This document shows, piece by piece, positions 1-12,200 of a DNA stretch of 64,000 nt. This DNA is from Ciborinia camelliae. Taxonomy: Eukaryota; Ascomycota; Leotiomycetes; Helotiales; Sclerotiniaceae. The notes under the pieces are model-generated. The model had not been told where the DNA came from and made no database searches. It was given only the letters and a program-made list of their open reading frames with translations. Positions within the stretch are counted from its first letter, which is position 1; the number at the start of each line of letters is the position of its first letter. The translations under genes and the position numbers were made by a program. The stretch is from the NCBI GenBank assembly GCA_025890175.1, contig JANPYM010000003.1:554405-618404 (forward strand), read 5' to 3'.

Positions 1-1069
1 TAAGAAGGCTCTCAGACATCAACAAACCATCAATGAGGGTGTCGTCCCTGTTATCAATAACGAAAAGATTGCAGAAGTGGTACAAAACGATTCTGATCCA
101 CGCCGTGTTGATTTTGCCGTCATGGAAGACCCTGAAGCTCAGCAAGATACCACTCAAAAACGACCCTTCACCCTTCGCGGAATCACCTCTGGCATTCGAC
201 CCCAAATTCCAAAAACCTTCTCTCAAAATGTCTTTACCAATCCTGTACCTACCGGTACCCCACCGCCTGGCAATATTCCTCGCGTTCGCATGGGAATTCG
301 TCGCACCAATTCTTTACCCGATCGTCTCAACCAAACCATGTCAAACCCAGTGGGTCCCCCATCAAACCTTACGCCTATTCGTGTCAACAGTACTGCTGTC
401 GCAGCCAACAAGGTCCCCATGGAGGATGAGGATGAGAATATCTCTCGTACTACCGCCGTTGTCTTACTTCTTCTCTCTACTGGTCTTGTCGCCATCTGCG
501 CCGAATTCATGGTTGATAGTATCAATGCTGTCGTGGCTGGTAATTCCGGTTTGAGCGAGGCGTTTATTGGTCTTATCATCTTACCTATTGTTGGTAATGC
601 CGCCGAGCACGTTACAGCTGTCACGGTTGCGAGTAGGAATAAGATGGATTTGGCAATCGGTGTTGCTGTTGGTTCTTCTATTCAAATTGGTATGTTACAC
701 ACTACTGCTACACCCTTCCTCTCCCCGATTATTTTCCTCCTCGATTTAAATCCAAGCCAACCTGACTAACTTGTACCCATAGCTCTTTTCGTCACTCCCT
801 TTATCGTTCTCCTCGGCTGGTGCATGTCCAAGGACATGTCTCTGTACTTCACGCTCTTCGAAACCGTCTGTCTCTTTGTCTCGGCCTTCATTGTCAATTT
901 CTTGGTGCTGGATGGTCGATCCAATTACCTCGAGGGTGCACTTCTTTGCGCGGCCTATGTGATTATTGCCGTGGCTGCTTTCTTCTACCCCAATACCGAG
1001 GACCAGAGTAATTTGGGAGGAAACGCCGAGGCCGCGAAGATGATGGTGAGGGGAATTATGGGGATTTAA
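1..1069 (+). CDS. Vacuolar Ca2+/H+ exchanger (CAX family), C-terminal part
   Basis: This is the 3' part of a cation/proton antiporter gene that is already open at base 2; the start lies outside the window. Exons are <2-689 and 783-1069. The intron begins GTATGT and ends CCCATAG, and joining it restores a GCT codon inside SSIQIALFVTPF. A long Pro/Ser-rich cytosolic loop (bases 2-420) leads to an acidic MEDEDENISRTT stretch and then to the second conserved CAX repeat, GNAAEHVTAVTVASRNKM followed by DLAIGVAVGSSIQIALFVTP, the ion-binding region of this family. Several hydrophobic helices follow, and the protein ends in a short polar tail. By family it exports Ca2+ from the cytosol into the vacuole using the proton gradient. 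Filamentous fungi carry several paralogues, so I do not assign a symbol. Confidence 0.9.
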
Positions 1070-1626
1070 GGAAAGATGGTGCGAGGGAAGGAAGGGGCAT
1101 TGCTAATGATTTTCATGGTGGGATGATTGATCTTTTGATGATGATGGATGGATGTCATGGATGGGTATGATATGGTATGGTACGACATGACATGATACGA
1201 TACGATATGAATGGATCGTGGGTAATGAGTGGTTCTTTTCGCTTCTTGATAATGGGATGAAATTTTCGTTGCAAAAGGTGCTCGCTTTTTCTTACCACCT
1301 AACTTAGGATAACGAGGCTTCCTTACTTTCTTTTCTGCTTCTCTCGTTGTATGGCTATGGCTAGCAAACTTTACATGGGATTCTCCCTTGCACTTCATGG
1401 AATGCAGTTCCTTGTAATTTCGGAAGTAGTATAACTAATTCCATTTCCATTTCATCTCATCAAATAAATGACACTAACCCTCATAAACCCATTCCCACAT
1501 CCACATCCACATAACCATCTAATACAAGGAGGATGCGTAGACACGACAAGAATGAGCAATAATCATGTACCCAGGACCTCCCCAACCGCAACCCCTCTCC
1601 TCTCCACCCAAAAACCATCCACCCCC
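1070..1626. other. Intergenic, convergent 3' ends
   Basis: This gap lies between the stop codons of two convergent genes, so it should hold both 3' UTRs. Short GATG/GGTATGATA-type runs (about 1115-1215) are the only structure seen. I see no coding sequence here. Confidence 0.6.
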
Positions 1627-4600
1627 TTACTGACTCGGACAAGCATCCGCAACCTCCTCGGGCAACCCCCCCGCGCTCTCCACCAAAGCCGCCAAATCCA
1701 GCTTCCCGGCCTGCGGATCCGCCTCCATAAACGCATCCTGAAACTCCAGCTGGGCCTCCCTCCGCGAACCATCGGGATTATCGGCCTTCCAGGCGGGGAA
1801 AAAGGCATGGGTGAAGGCTTCCACGGGGCCGCACCCAGGGTGCGACGCGAGGTATGCGGCGACCAGCTTCTCGTAGGCGGCGGCCTGGTCCATGGCGAGT
1901 TGGAGCATGCGGTCGTCGGCGTCCTGGATGGCTTGCTGCGCCGCTTGGAAGGCCGCCGTGTACGTGATGCCCGTGTCGCGCTCGAGGAACTCGAGGGATG
2001 TTGGCATGCTTTTGTCGTCCCACTGCGAGGGGGGGAGAGGTGTGGTGGTTAGCTAGGGGTTGTTTTATTGGTGTTTATTGTATCGTGATTTCTACCTTGG
2101 CATCCCAAGGTCACACCCGAGAAATGAGGGAAATTCCTCCGAGTGCGTGGGTTGGGAAGTCATTGGGCGGAATAGGGGATGGAATGGAATATGATATGGG
2201 GAGGGTTAGGAGTATTTCTTCTCACCTCGCATAAAGCTTCATAGTCTCCATCCCAATCCACCAATCCACGGCCTTTGGGCAGGATGATATCGTCCATGGT
2301 TGCTCTCTCATTGATGATTTCCTGCCATTCGATACCGGTCAGTGGTATGCGTCGTATGATACCAATGGGACCCCAACTGAAAAATCAAATCAATACTCGT
2401 GAATAATATGCGGGTTGCGATTGCACAGGGGAAAGTGTGTACTAACGTGAGCCACGAAGGAGAAGTAGAGGCCAAATGCCACAACATATCATCAAGGTCT
2501 TCTCGGGACATGACCGACATCTTTTGTCTGCTCGTCGCGACACCGCCGGCCCTAACATCGGCGTTGAAAGTGGCCAGAAAGTCCTCGGCGCTAAAGTCCC
2601 AAAAGTCCGAATGGGGCCACATGTGATCGGCCCCTGTTGGATCATTGCGTAACAGCCTCATGGTTTCGAGCGTGATGAGAAACAGGAGTCCACTGGCCTG
2701 CTCAATCTGTACATTTGCGCGACGCGGCCTCCACGGTGTGAGATCCGTCTTTGGCCAGCTGGAGGCATGCAGTTGGATGGAACCGCGATACGTCGAGGTT
2801 TCGCCCCATCTTTTGCCTTCGGGCTTGAATCTTACATACCTACTGTTAGCATCCGCCCTGCTGGGGGAAGTGGGAGAAGTTACCGGAAAAGATATTGCAA
2901 GGATTCGCATTGGAGGAGGTACGCACGCCATTCAGAGGCACTGATTACCAGCCCACCCAGTCGTAAAATATAATCACGCTGCGCACAATATTAGCTTTCT
3001 GCCCACCGTCCAACACTAGGAATTCAATGCGTGAGACGAAGGATTGTTTCCTACCAAGGTATGCTCGGGCATCACAAAACACATTGTATGAAGAGCCAAT
3101 TGTCGGCGATTATTAATTAAATATGTGCTAATTTCGTCGAATCGAGGACATTGCGGCAGATCGTCATCTCCAAAGTCGACACTTGCAGAAAGGATATCGG
3201 ATTTTGATGCTTCCCTTTGTTTCTGCAATTCATCTTCCTTCTTGAGCAGTGGATCTCGAAGGGTATGGGCCGTTCGCACCACGGCGTGTACTCGCCTACG
3301 TTTGTTAAGAGGCTCTGAATCCTCCAATCTATGCGTATCCGATCCAGGCTGCCTCTTTTGATTTGGGATCCCCTCGAACTCGACGAATGGCTCCCTTGCA
3401 AACCTACGAGGGTAACCGTATCGATCTAGCTCCAGTTCCGTCCCAATAACCTTCGTATATTCAACACTTTGAACGCCATATCTGCTCTTGTCAGTTCTTT
3501 CTTCAGCTCGAGTAACGTGAAATGAACTTACTTCCTAACAATGCATTCGAATCTACTTTTGCTTCCCATATGAACTGCGATATATGAATGAGGCGGGGAT
3601 TGCTAGTAATGCAGGGGTTCGAAGCGAGAGCCATGGAATTCCACAGGGGAAAGTCGAAAGGAACACAATTTCAAAGCAGAAGGCAAGTATATAGAAGCAA
3701 ACGAATGGGTCTACGGCACTTACTATACCAGGGAGCAGGAACCGGCCAAAATATACACTTTTCAAAGTTCTATCGGAGTAGATGCCAAATTAGCACGGCC
3801 AAGATCTATCGCAACACCAAAAATGCGAATGGAAACAGAGAAATGGAGCTTACGTACCGGTGGCCTATTTACCAAAACCGGGTGTTCGATATTGGCCCCT
3901 ATATTGGTAGTATAGAGATTGTTCATATCGCTGCATTACGTGAGATGAAAGATACGGCTGTTGTTAGAGAATGCTACCTACAAAGTGACATTTCCTCCCT
4001 CTGAATGAAAGATAAGTCAGTAGATATCGATCATGGCCATGAAAATATACCAATTGCAACAGGCGTTCCAGACTGGAGTATTAGAGTTAAGAGAACATTG
4101 GATATGCTTACGAAGAATTGCCAGAGCACCTTCTCCTTCTCCCAAATGAAAGCTGTTCACAATTCCACCAAATAACTAGCTCAAGATTAACGTTTACTGA
4201 TTTATTTTCCTCGGATAGAATAACACCCACAGCCTGTTCCCACTAGAAACATTCGAAGACAAATCAGCATTCCATAGCTGACACCGAAACAAATACTCAC
4301 CGACATTCCACTGAATTTGTCAGTAAAGAGTCAAAGCAGAGGCCAAGTTACTCACAGTTCCGAAACTACATCTCGCTCATAATATAACTCCTTGCCCTTA
4401 TAATCAGGATATCTAATTCTCGAGTCCAGTTGGTAGAGCGCATGCTATTGCGAGTTAGAAGAAAGCGAACCATTTCTGATTCGAGGCACCCGACAAAAAT
4501 AACGTACGGTAAACTCATGTAGAATACTTATTGCTAAGTCCACGTGGACCATAGCTATTTCTGCAACATTCAACCTTTCAATATTTCCGGGAAAGAGGGC

Positions 4601-5564
4601 TTCAATAGGCTCGAAACTCAACCTTATCAAAATAATATTATGTGCCAAATTTAGTACTGTTTCTCCACCAATAGTTCCAGCGTCCGACTCCAGTCGCTTA
4701 ACACCGCTCGTTGGATCGGTATAACCGCAGCTTAGATAGAAATGTATATCTTTTGATAAGTCTAGTATTTTGTCTCGCACATTTCTCCTGCCTTGTTCAG
4801 ACCCATACACGAAAGGATCTCTGCAAAAAAATCGTTTCCAGCCTTGTCGTGTAGCGTCCTTGGGAATCTCTTCCTCGGGAATGTCAATCCATTCCGTGGC
4901 AAATAAAGCATCATACCTACAGATGAATTTAATTTCACGCACAACACATTCAGGGATATAACTACCATGGCCACAAATCTGCGTTCGAGAGATACAAGCT
5001 TGCTATTCGAATGGCAGGAAGCATGGCTTCCCAGACCAGGTCATTTGTATACTGTCACTACCATCAGAAAGACTATTTCCAAAGCTATGCTAGAGTAATC
5101 ATGCTCACAGCGTTCCAGTATCCATCTCTGTCCTCCCCCAAAGGGAATTCAGCCAAGTGCTTTGGCAGCGGAGCATTCCACTTTTCTCTCCGTATCGCCG
5201 GATGGATGGCAATGTCGGCACTAGTATCATCCATACCCTCACCTTCAGACTCTTTGTAAAGAGGCGCCAAGGCATCGAAGCTCTGCAACTCCGCAGTAGT
5301 AAAGTCTGCCAGTAAAATCTGTTAGTAACTTAAAACACTTTGATTATCAGAAACCAAGGACTGCACACTTGAATAGCGTTGTCTCTGCATCCACCGCACA
5401 TCATCGGCAAACTGTTTCTCGGAAATGGAAGCATTTCTTGGGATTACTGGTGTGAGGCCACTCTTTAATGGTATGACACCTGGTAACGGTGGTTCCTTCG
5501 AATGACCATATATTTCTGCAAGCGCAGTACGAGGTAGTAACAGTTTCGACCGACGAGAAGCCAT
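1627..5564 (-). CDS. Putative HEXXH zinc-metallopeptidase-like protein, 18 exons
   Basis: I assembled this gene by hand. Exons, 5' to 3' on the minus strand, are 5564-5369, 5305-5109, 5051-4966, 4916-4508, 4444-4356, 4310-4301, 4242-4227, 4152-4112, 4072-4051, 4000-3982, 3930-3858, 3769-3724, 3574-3532, 3481-3055, 2978-2923, 2839-2447, 2376-2226 and 2022-1627. All introns are GT-AG and the frame stays open for 889 residues. Joining exons 4 and 5 creates ILHEFTHALYQL, with HEFTH at about residues 293-297. An ELGMSWE segment follows at about 325-331 and offers glutamates that could be a third zinc ligand, as in gluzincins. No signal peptide or membrane segment is obvious, so a cytosolic or nuclear place is likely. 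A basic RRR-rich stretch and a heptad-like LLKKEDELQKQREA region lie in the exon at 3481-3055. The donor of the exon at 4242-4227 is the least certain junction. I do not recognise a named family, and peptidase activity is inference. Confidence 0.72.
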
Positions 5565-5950
5565 TTCTAATCTTGGGTGAAGAATTCTTTTAAAGGGTAT
5601 TCAGTCTGATCTTTTTGCTAATAAAGTAAAATAATATTATACGAGATTCCTGTTCTTGTTTGTAACTAGAGAAATGAAAGTTTGATAACAAACATTCTAG
5701 AAAAGACAAAGGGGAAAATATCAAGGACAAAGAAAGGGTATTGTGAATGGCAACAAAGATGGGTTTTGGACAACAACTGCATAAAAAACCTCCCTAAAAA
5801 TAGCTCGGTAATTCTTTGCACCTCTTGTACTGACTCCTGAGTGGCTTGGCAAATTTGACATTACATCTATATACTCACTACAATTGTTTCTCAGCCACTT
5901 GGAACTGTTGAAAATGGGTATATTCCTCGTAGGTACCACATCCATCATCA
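5565..5950. other. Intergenic, promoter side of the HEXXH gene
   Basis: This AT-rich gap separates two tandem minus-strand genes. It should hold the promoter of the HEXXH gene and the 3' UTR of the upstream gene. No ORF or clear motif was found. Confidence 0.5.
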
Positions 5951-7000
5951 TTACACCAGAATTAAACTTTCACCATTTCCCACCTCCAAGAATTTGATAT
6001 CATCTACCTCTTCTGCATCACCACTCTCTCCGGTTTCCCCATCTTCTCTCTCTAATGCTTCCTTTAGCGTCACAACCTTCCGATTCAGAAACCAACTCAC
6101 TATCCCTCCACCCTTCTTGACCTCATCATGTGTTCCAACCCAGTATTTCGCACTCAATAACCTCTGAACCTTCAATCCATTATGTGCCCCCTTATTCAAT
6201 TGAGCTCGGGGCAATGAAATATCCTGTAACCCATGCAGTAACGCGAGAGTCTGAATAGGCGGCTGAGCTTTCCCCACCATTGTGAGATCACCGGGGTCGA
6301 TTCCATGAGGCGTATATATCACAGCTTCAGACATTTCTTCATCTTCACTTTCATTCTTCTCGGCAGACCCAGAAAAAGTAATCATGACAGCCGAATGGTA
6401 ATAGAGTAAATCCACACCCGCTTTCGCGACTCTCGATATGCCAACCCACTTTGGTAAATGCCCCACAGAAGCCTCTCTCCAATCACCACCAAACCTAGGT
6501 ATCTCTTCCACAAAATCGAAATGTGCCCAAGACGCAATCGTCGCTGCAGCTTTCGAAGTCGCGAATACGGGAACGGTGTTAGGAATCTCGAGCAAAGTTT
6601 CCTTGTGCATGTGGTCTGTGAATTCGTGGCTCACCACCACTGCATCTATCCAGCTTCTATTACCTATAACTCCTTTCTTATACGCAATTTCCTCAATCCC
6701 CTTAATCACCTCCTCAACCTCATTTATACTCTGCACAGCGCTAAAATCCGCATGCCACTGTTGACTGAAGAATGCCGCAACATCGCTTTGACCACCGCGT
6801 AGCCACGGATCTATCAATATATGATAATATGATCGGGTAAACGGGCCAACCGCTTTGACGGGGTAAGGTATCGAGAGAAGCCATGTGGTATCTGCATTGA
6901 GATGAGTGAGGAGGGGTCGAGGGGTTTTAAGAGCATCGCGGATGGAATCATTGAGAGTGGTTTGGAGCTGTGCAGAAATCAGATTGATTGTTTGGTCCAT
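5951..7000 (-). CDS. Metallo-beta-lactamase-fold protein, degenerate metal motif
   Basis: This is a single-exon gene of 349 residues. I start it at the ATG at 7000 because of its ACCATGG context; an in-frame ATG at 7030 would add 10 residues. The protein looks like the soluble UlaG/PF12706-type branch of the metallo-beta-lactamase superfamily. It has an early strand with ILIDPWLRGG (residues 61-70), then DAVVVSHEFTDHMHKETL around 119-136, and later IYTPHGI. The usual HxHxDH metal motif is HEFTDH here (125-130), so the second histidine is replaced by phenylalanine. Similar SHxFxDH versions are, as far as I remember, common in fungal members of this fold. The substrate is unknown. The C-terminus is acidic (Glu/Asp-rich) before a hydrophobic end. 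It lies upstream of the HEXXH gene on the same strand with a 386-bp gap, and nothing shows that the two work together. Confidence 0.75.
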   Translation of the reverse strand: MDQTINLISAQLQTTLNDSIRDALKTPRPLLTHLNADTTWLLSIPYPVKAVGPFTRSYYHILIDPWLRGGQSDVAAFFSQQWHADFSAVQSINEVEEVIKGIEEIAYKKGVIGNRSWIDAVVVSHEFTDHMHKETLLEIPNTVPVFATSKAAATIASWAHFDFVEEIPRFGGDWREASVGHLPKWVGISRVAKAGVDLLYYHSAVMITFSGSAEKNESEDEEMSEAVIYTPHGIDPGDLTMVGKAQPPIQTLALLHGLQDISLPRAQLNKGAHNGLKVQRLLSAKYWVGTHDEVKKGGGIVSWFLNRKVVTLKEALEREDGETGESGDAEEVDDIKFLEVGNGESLILV

Positions 7001-7860
7001 GGTTATGGGATGGGAAGGGAAGATTAGCATACATTTTTGAGGAAAGCATGAGGAACAAGAAGGCAAAAGAGGGAAATGTTACATTTTGGTGGCGGATACA
7101 CCAGAGGAAGGCACGCGGTTGTGATGAATGACGTCTGGAATGTGAATGGCGGGACGGTGGACGGTGGACGGCCGAGCTCACCGGGTTCTCAAAATTGGGA
7201 AGATACGCTTCTGTAGCAATATATTACATCGAAATATATATTTATATATCTTCGATATCATATTAAAAATCAAACATAAATAAACTCCACACCTCCGAAT
7301 CAACTGCGCGAGAATTCAGATCTCTTTTCTGCTCAATTATTACAAGGTTACACAAATTAAAGAACCCGCATAATAAATAAGATGTCGACAAAACCATAAC
7401 CTTGAGGAATTCAATTTCGGCTACCCTTTTCCGACTCGATAAAGGGGCAGGCGGGCTCGGGCTACTGAAATGCAATACATAGGTAGGTAACAAACAAATT
7501 TGAACACCAAATAACAAATCAACGGGATCCCAGATACCATTGCATTAAATCAGAAATGAAAAATCGAAAATGATACTCGAGTAGTTTACCTTTATATTCA
7601 TAAACTTGGGAGCAATACTATATAGATAGATACGTATATAGATCAATGACAAGCCACCATCCATCACCGACCTAAAGATCAGTAGCAGGCCTCTTTCCAA
7701 CCAACCACTACCAGCCAACCACTACCAATCAACCACTCACTACCTACCTTAGACAATAGCTTCCGCCTTGCCATCAAAAAGACCCGTTTAAAATTCCGCA
7801 GCCAGTTTCCTTCAAAGCTAGACTATACCTGCCTGCCCACAATAAGATATCCATTCAATA

Positions 7861-7949
7861 CATCTCATCTCATCTCATCTCATCTCATCTCATCTCATCT
7901 CATCTCATCTCATCTCATCTCATCTCATCTCACCTCACCTCACCTAATC
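7861..7949. repeat. (CATCT)n pentamer microsatellite
   Basis: About 14 perfect CATCT units run from 7861 to about 7930 and drift into CACCT and CTAAT variants. A further CATCC/CCATC run lies at about 7965-7990. There are no spacers, so it is not a CRISPR array. Confidence 0.95.
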
Positions 7950-8330
7950 TAATACATCTCATCCCATCCCATCCCATCCCATCTCATCAAACTAATCAAA
8001 CCAATCAAACCAATCACCCCAAAAAATCCACTTCACCTATTAGTAAATAGCCCTAACAATAGCCCTAACAGTAACAATAACCATAACCCTACCATCCATC
8101 CATGACCCCCCTACCCTCTCCAAACCTACCTATAACCCAACTCCCCAATCCCAATCCCAATCCCATCCTATCCCATCCCATGCCACACAAACATATACGT
8201 GCCCTTCGACCTAAAGATTGCTTCTTTTTTTTGTTTATTGCATAGGTATCTAAACGTGTTAAGAGAACGAAGAGGAAGTGTAGACTGCTTTTTTATTTAT
8301 TGCATATCCACAACACGCACACAAACATCA

Positions 8331-8359
8331 CAAAGTCAAAGTCAAAGTCAAAGTCAAAA
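8331..8359. repeat. (AAAGTC)n hexamer microsatellite
   Basis: Four to five tandem CAAAGT units are directly visible in the intergenic region. Confidence 0.9.
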
Positions 8360-9248
8360 AGAAACCAAGGGAGGAGTAAAGTTTTACGAATGATGCCTTC
8401 TTGTTTTCCATCTTGATTATTACAAATGAGTTACCACGGGGCTCATATCCCCATCTCAACTCTCTTCTCTCTCGTTCTCTTCTCTCTCCCCTCTTCCCTC
8501 TTCCCTCGCCCAACCCATACCCCTCCACACGCGTGCTCCGTTTGGCTTTCAAACATCCATCGACTACCCAATCGTAGCATTCATCCATCCAGCCCTATCC
8601 ACCCCACCCAAGCACACGCGCGTTTTTCTTTCCAGAGAGGAAAGAAAAACACACCATTCAAGACCCCCCCCAAACTGCCACCAACCAAATAAGATAACTC
8701 TCCCCTCCGCCCTTCATCCATCCTTCCATCCATCCATCTCTCCACCCACATCACCAAATTAATAGAGAGAAGAGAAAATAAAAAGCGAAACAACTTTAAG
8801 GTAAGAGAAAATAAACTGTTCGGCTACTCTTCACAATCAAGATACACAAATGCTACTCAGTTCAACTCCCATAACCCCAAGATATAATCTTATCCACAGC
8901 GAAGCAAAAAAAGCCAAGTCAGTAACCCGTCCATCAATGACGAGCCAACCCAGAGGTCGAGGTTGAGTCGAGCGCAAAAAAATATATCAAGGCGATCCAT
9001 ATGATGAAATGCAAGAGAAACGCCTGCCCGCACCCCATCTCCATCCTCCCGCACCAAAAGCCAGCAGGCCCGCCAAGCCGTTCTAGAGAAATGAAAGCAA
9101 ACTTGCTATCAATCAGACCAAAAGCTGAATCGCAAGTTTCCGGGACTTTCGCTGAAAGCTTATGCATAATCCAGAATTGAGCAAAGTTGTTGTCGTGTAT
9201 ATGTCGAAGTAATATCATTTAATAAGGGCTACTATCTCGAGCTCAATT

Positions 9249-12200
9249 TCACTCCGCGCGAGCCTTTCCACGTCTTCGGAAGAAGTCCATCACCTTTCTA
9301 GCTGCACCGCTACTACCACCATGGTCATTATGTGCATGCTCTTGATCATAAGCGTCAGCGAACTTCCGATTATTCTTCTGTAGTACGCCTCTAACATTAT
9401 TGCGTCCTACAGGTCGTCGCGAGTCCTCATATGAGTTATTGTTCTCATTCTGATATGGCCCACGTCGACTTTGACCGAACGAAGATTCAGACTCAGTCGT
9501 TAATGCCGATTCATCTTGGCGGAAGTTTGTGGGTGGCAAGAATTGTGGTGGAACACCTGACCTAGGATCTTGAGTTTGTTGCTGTGGTGGAGCAAAACGT
9601 TGTCTCTCTTGTTGCGCGGGGCTAGCACGGTTTCGATCATATGATCCATCCGCATGCTGATACTCTGCAGTACTTCCGCTGATATTCCTTGCGTCTCTAC
9701 TGTCCTGCGGCGCATCAAGATGGTTACCTTGGATTTCAGGGTATGGTTCATAATGGCCGTCGGTTGGAGTATTAGCAGGCGGTGTACCAGGATCTTTACC
9801 AATGCCAATAGATTTGAGTGAAAATGATGCCGGGAGAAGAGAAAATCTTCTCGAAGCCTTCTCTTGAGAACCGGTTTGTGATCGCCCAGTTATGCTTCCA
9901 CTTCGCTTCTTGCCAAATCCAAAGGATATAGAGCGTCTGGAGTCGATCGACTGTCTTGAATCATCGGCATTTGTGATATTGGCATTCGACATGCTGACTG
10001 GTGGATATGACTTCTTCGGTTTCTCTGAAGACTTATCCGAATGTGACTTACCCCCGAATAGTGAATTTGTTCTGCTAAATATGCCACCGATTGTGTTTGA
10101 TCTCTTGTGAGTTTTACTACCCTCAGATGGTATATTCCCAGTTCCATCTGGAAGTCCTGCAACCTTGGCAAATTTTGGAGCAATGGTTTGGGAAGTTGTG
10201 TGTGTAGGATATTCGAAAGTTTGTTCGCCTTGCATCATAGGAGGGGATATGTTGTAATTCTTCGAACTCTTTGGCTGAGGTTGAGACATACGTCCATGAG
10301 CATTAGTTCCAGCGACGGTGGGCGCCACAGGTTGGCTGTACGAGCCGCGTGTTGGGAATCCCATAGATCCAGACCTATTAGAAGTCATGGAACCACCGGT
10401 AGTCGGCCTTGCAATTGATGGTTGACCAGTCACTGGGGCCATGTGATTAACTTCTGATGCTGCGCGTTGTTCCCGAGTGGTTCGAGAAGGTGGAGGCATA
10501 CCTTGTTGTCGCTGTGAGCTTCCTGGTCTTCTTCCCGAGGTTGCATATTGAGCTTCTCTTGTCATTGGAGGAGGATCCTGAGGTAATGGCTTCTCCGCTG
10601 CAGGTGCGTTTCTTCTCGAACCTTGCGGGGCTCCAGAAATCTCGACTGGACCTTGACTACCAGTACGAGCGCGGGTCCTAGAACCAGATTGAGCACTAGA
10701 TGAGTTGGTAGAAGGCTCGCCTCTTTGTGTCTGTGATCTTGGAGCCACATATTCGACCTGTACAGTTCTTCTCTTGTTGTCTTTCGAAGTTTTGGAAGGT
10801 GCCTCTTCTCCCTCTTGGTCCACATGCCCATGCTTCCTACTAAGGTCGCCAACGGCTGCAGGTGCCTTCTGTGATTTGGGCTCTCGCACCGAAGCACTTC
10901 TAGCGAGCAGTGGGGCCTCTTGGGGTTCGTCGGAGGGAACGGTGGTATTAGCAATCTCCACAGTAGTTGTTGTGCTACTAGTAATGAAGCCAACAACATG
11001 AGCATATTCACTCAGCCAACTGTGTCGAGCAACTTCGAATAGATCTGCACGTTTTCGCGGGTCTGGCACGAGAATACGACGGAGAAGATCTCGAGCATGT
11101 GGTGTAACATACTCTGGAAAGGTAAGTGGCGTCGAAACAATATACTTGTAGAGGAGGTTGATGTTATCGCCCTCGGGATTGGCTGGGTCATCGTCGAAAG
11201 GTAAATATCCTGCAAGCATCGCATACTGCATTCGTGTTAGCGGTACACATATCAACGAGTGTAGAGACCGAGACATACCAATATTACCCCACAACTCCAT
11301 ACATCGACCTTGCGGCCAGTGTACAGCGAATCACTCACAACCAATTCTGGAGCTGCATAACACGGACTTCCGCAACTTGTTTGCATCAAATCTCCTCTTC
11401 GCGAACCGCCAGGCAAAATCTTATCCAATTCCATGCGCTTGACATAGTCACGACTAGATAAGTTGTACTCGATCTCATCTCCAAGCTCATCATCTGGGTT
11501 AAAAGTGTTTGCAAAACCAAAATCCGTAATGATAATGTTGCGGTTGCGGTCTAGCAGAAGGTTCTCAAGCTTCAGATCTCGGTGGACAATTCCCTTTTTA
11601 TGCAAATATCCAACGCCGGAAACCAATTGGGCGAACAGGCGGCGAGCAGCATTATCCTTGAGGTATCGGTGGTTGAGAATGTAATCAAAGAGTTCTCCCC
11701 CTGAAGCATACTCCAGGATAATTCCAATTTGCTTTTCTGTCTCAACCATTTCGTGTAGCCGAACAATATTAGGGTGGGATATCTCTCGAAGGATAGAGAT
11801 TTCTCTGTATATCTTTGCAAGTCTCGTAGGGTTTGTTCCTACACTATCGCGGCGAATAAGCTTGATGGCGACCTATGAAGAAAAGATAATTAGCATGAGA
11901 TCGAAACAGTATATAAAAATAAACTTACTTGGACACCACCTTCTTGCTTCCAGCCCATTTTCACCTTACCGAACTCTCCCTCTCCAAGAGTGTTGCCCAG
12001 ATAATATTCTCCGAATTTACTATTCTTTTCCCGTTTCCCGGAGTTACTGTGATCATGGCGAGATCTATGCTGCCTAGGAGCTTCTTCAATCACCGGAGGG
12101 GCTGCAGAGGAAGAAGGTATAGCCTCGGCCATTCTCTCTCTTTCTCGCTCCAAATCCACCTTAGGATCGCTGACCAATACGCGGTTCAAAACCTCGCTAG

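Larger units (their letters stand above)
7001..9248. other. Repeat-rich intergenic region
   Basis: No convincing gene is present over 2.2 kb. The right side holds the 3' UTR of the kinase gene and the left side the promoter of the beta-lactamase-fold gene. Much of the middle (7680-8800) is C/T/A-rich with low-complexity runs, including a CCAACCACTACC-type run near 7695-7745 and the arrays listed separately. ORFs here are translations of repeats. Confidence 0.6.

Noticed and set aside
7861..7949. Regular short repeats that might suggest a CRISPR array.
   Set aside because: Units are 5 bp with no spacers, and the genome is eukaryotic.
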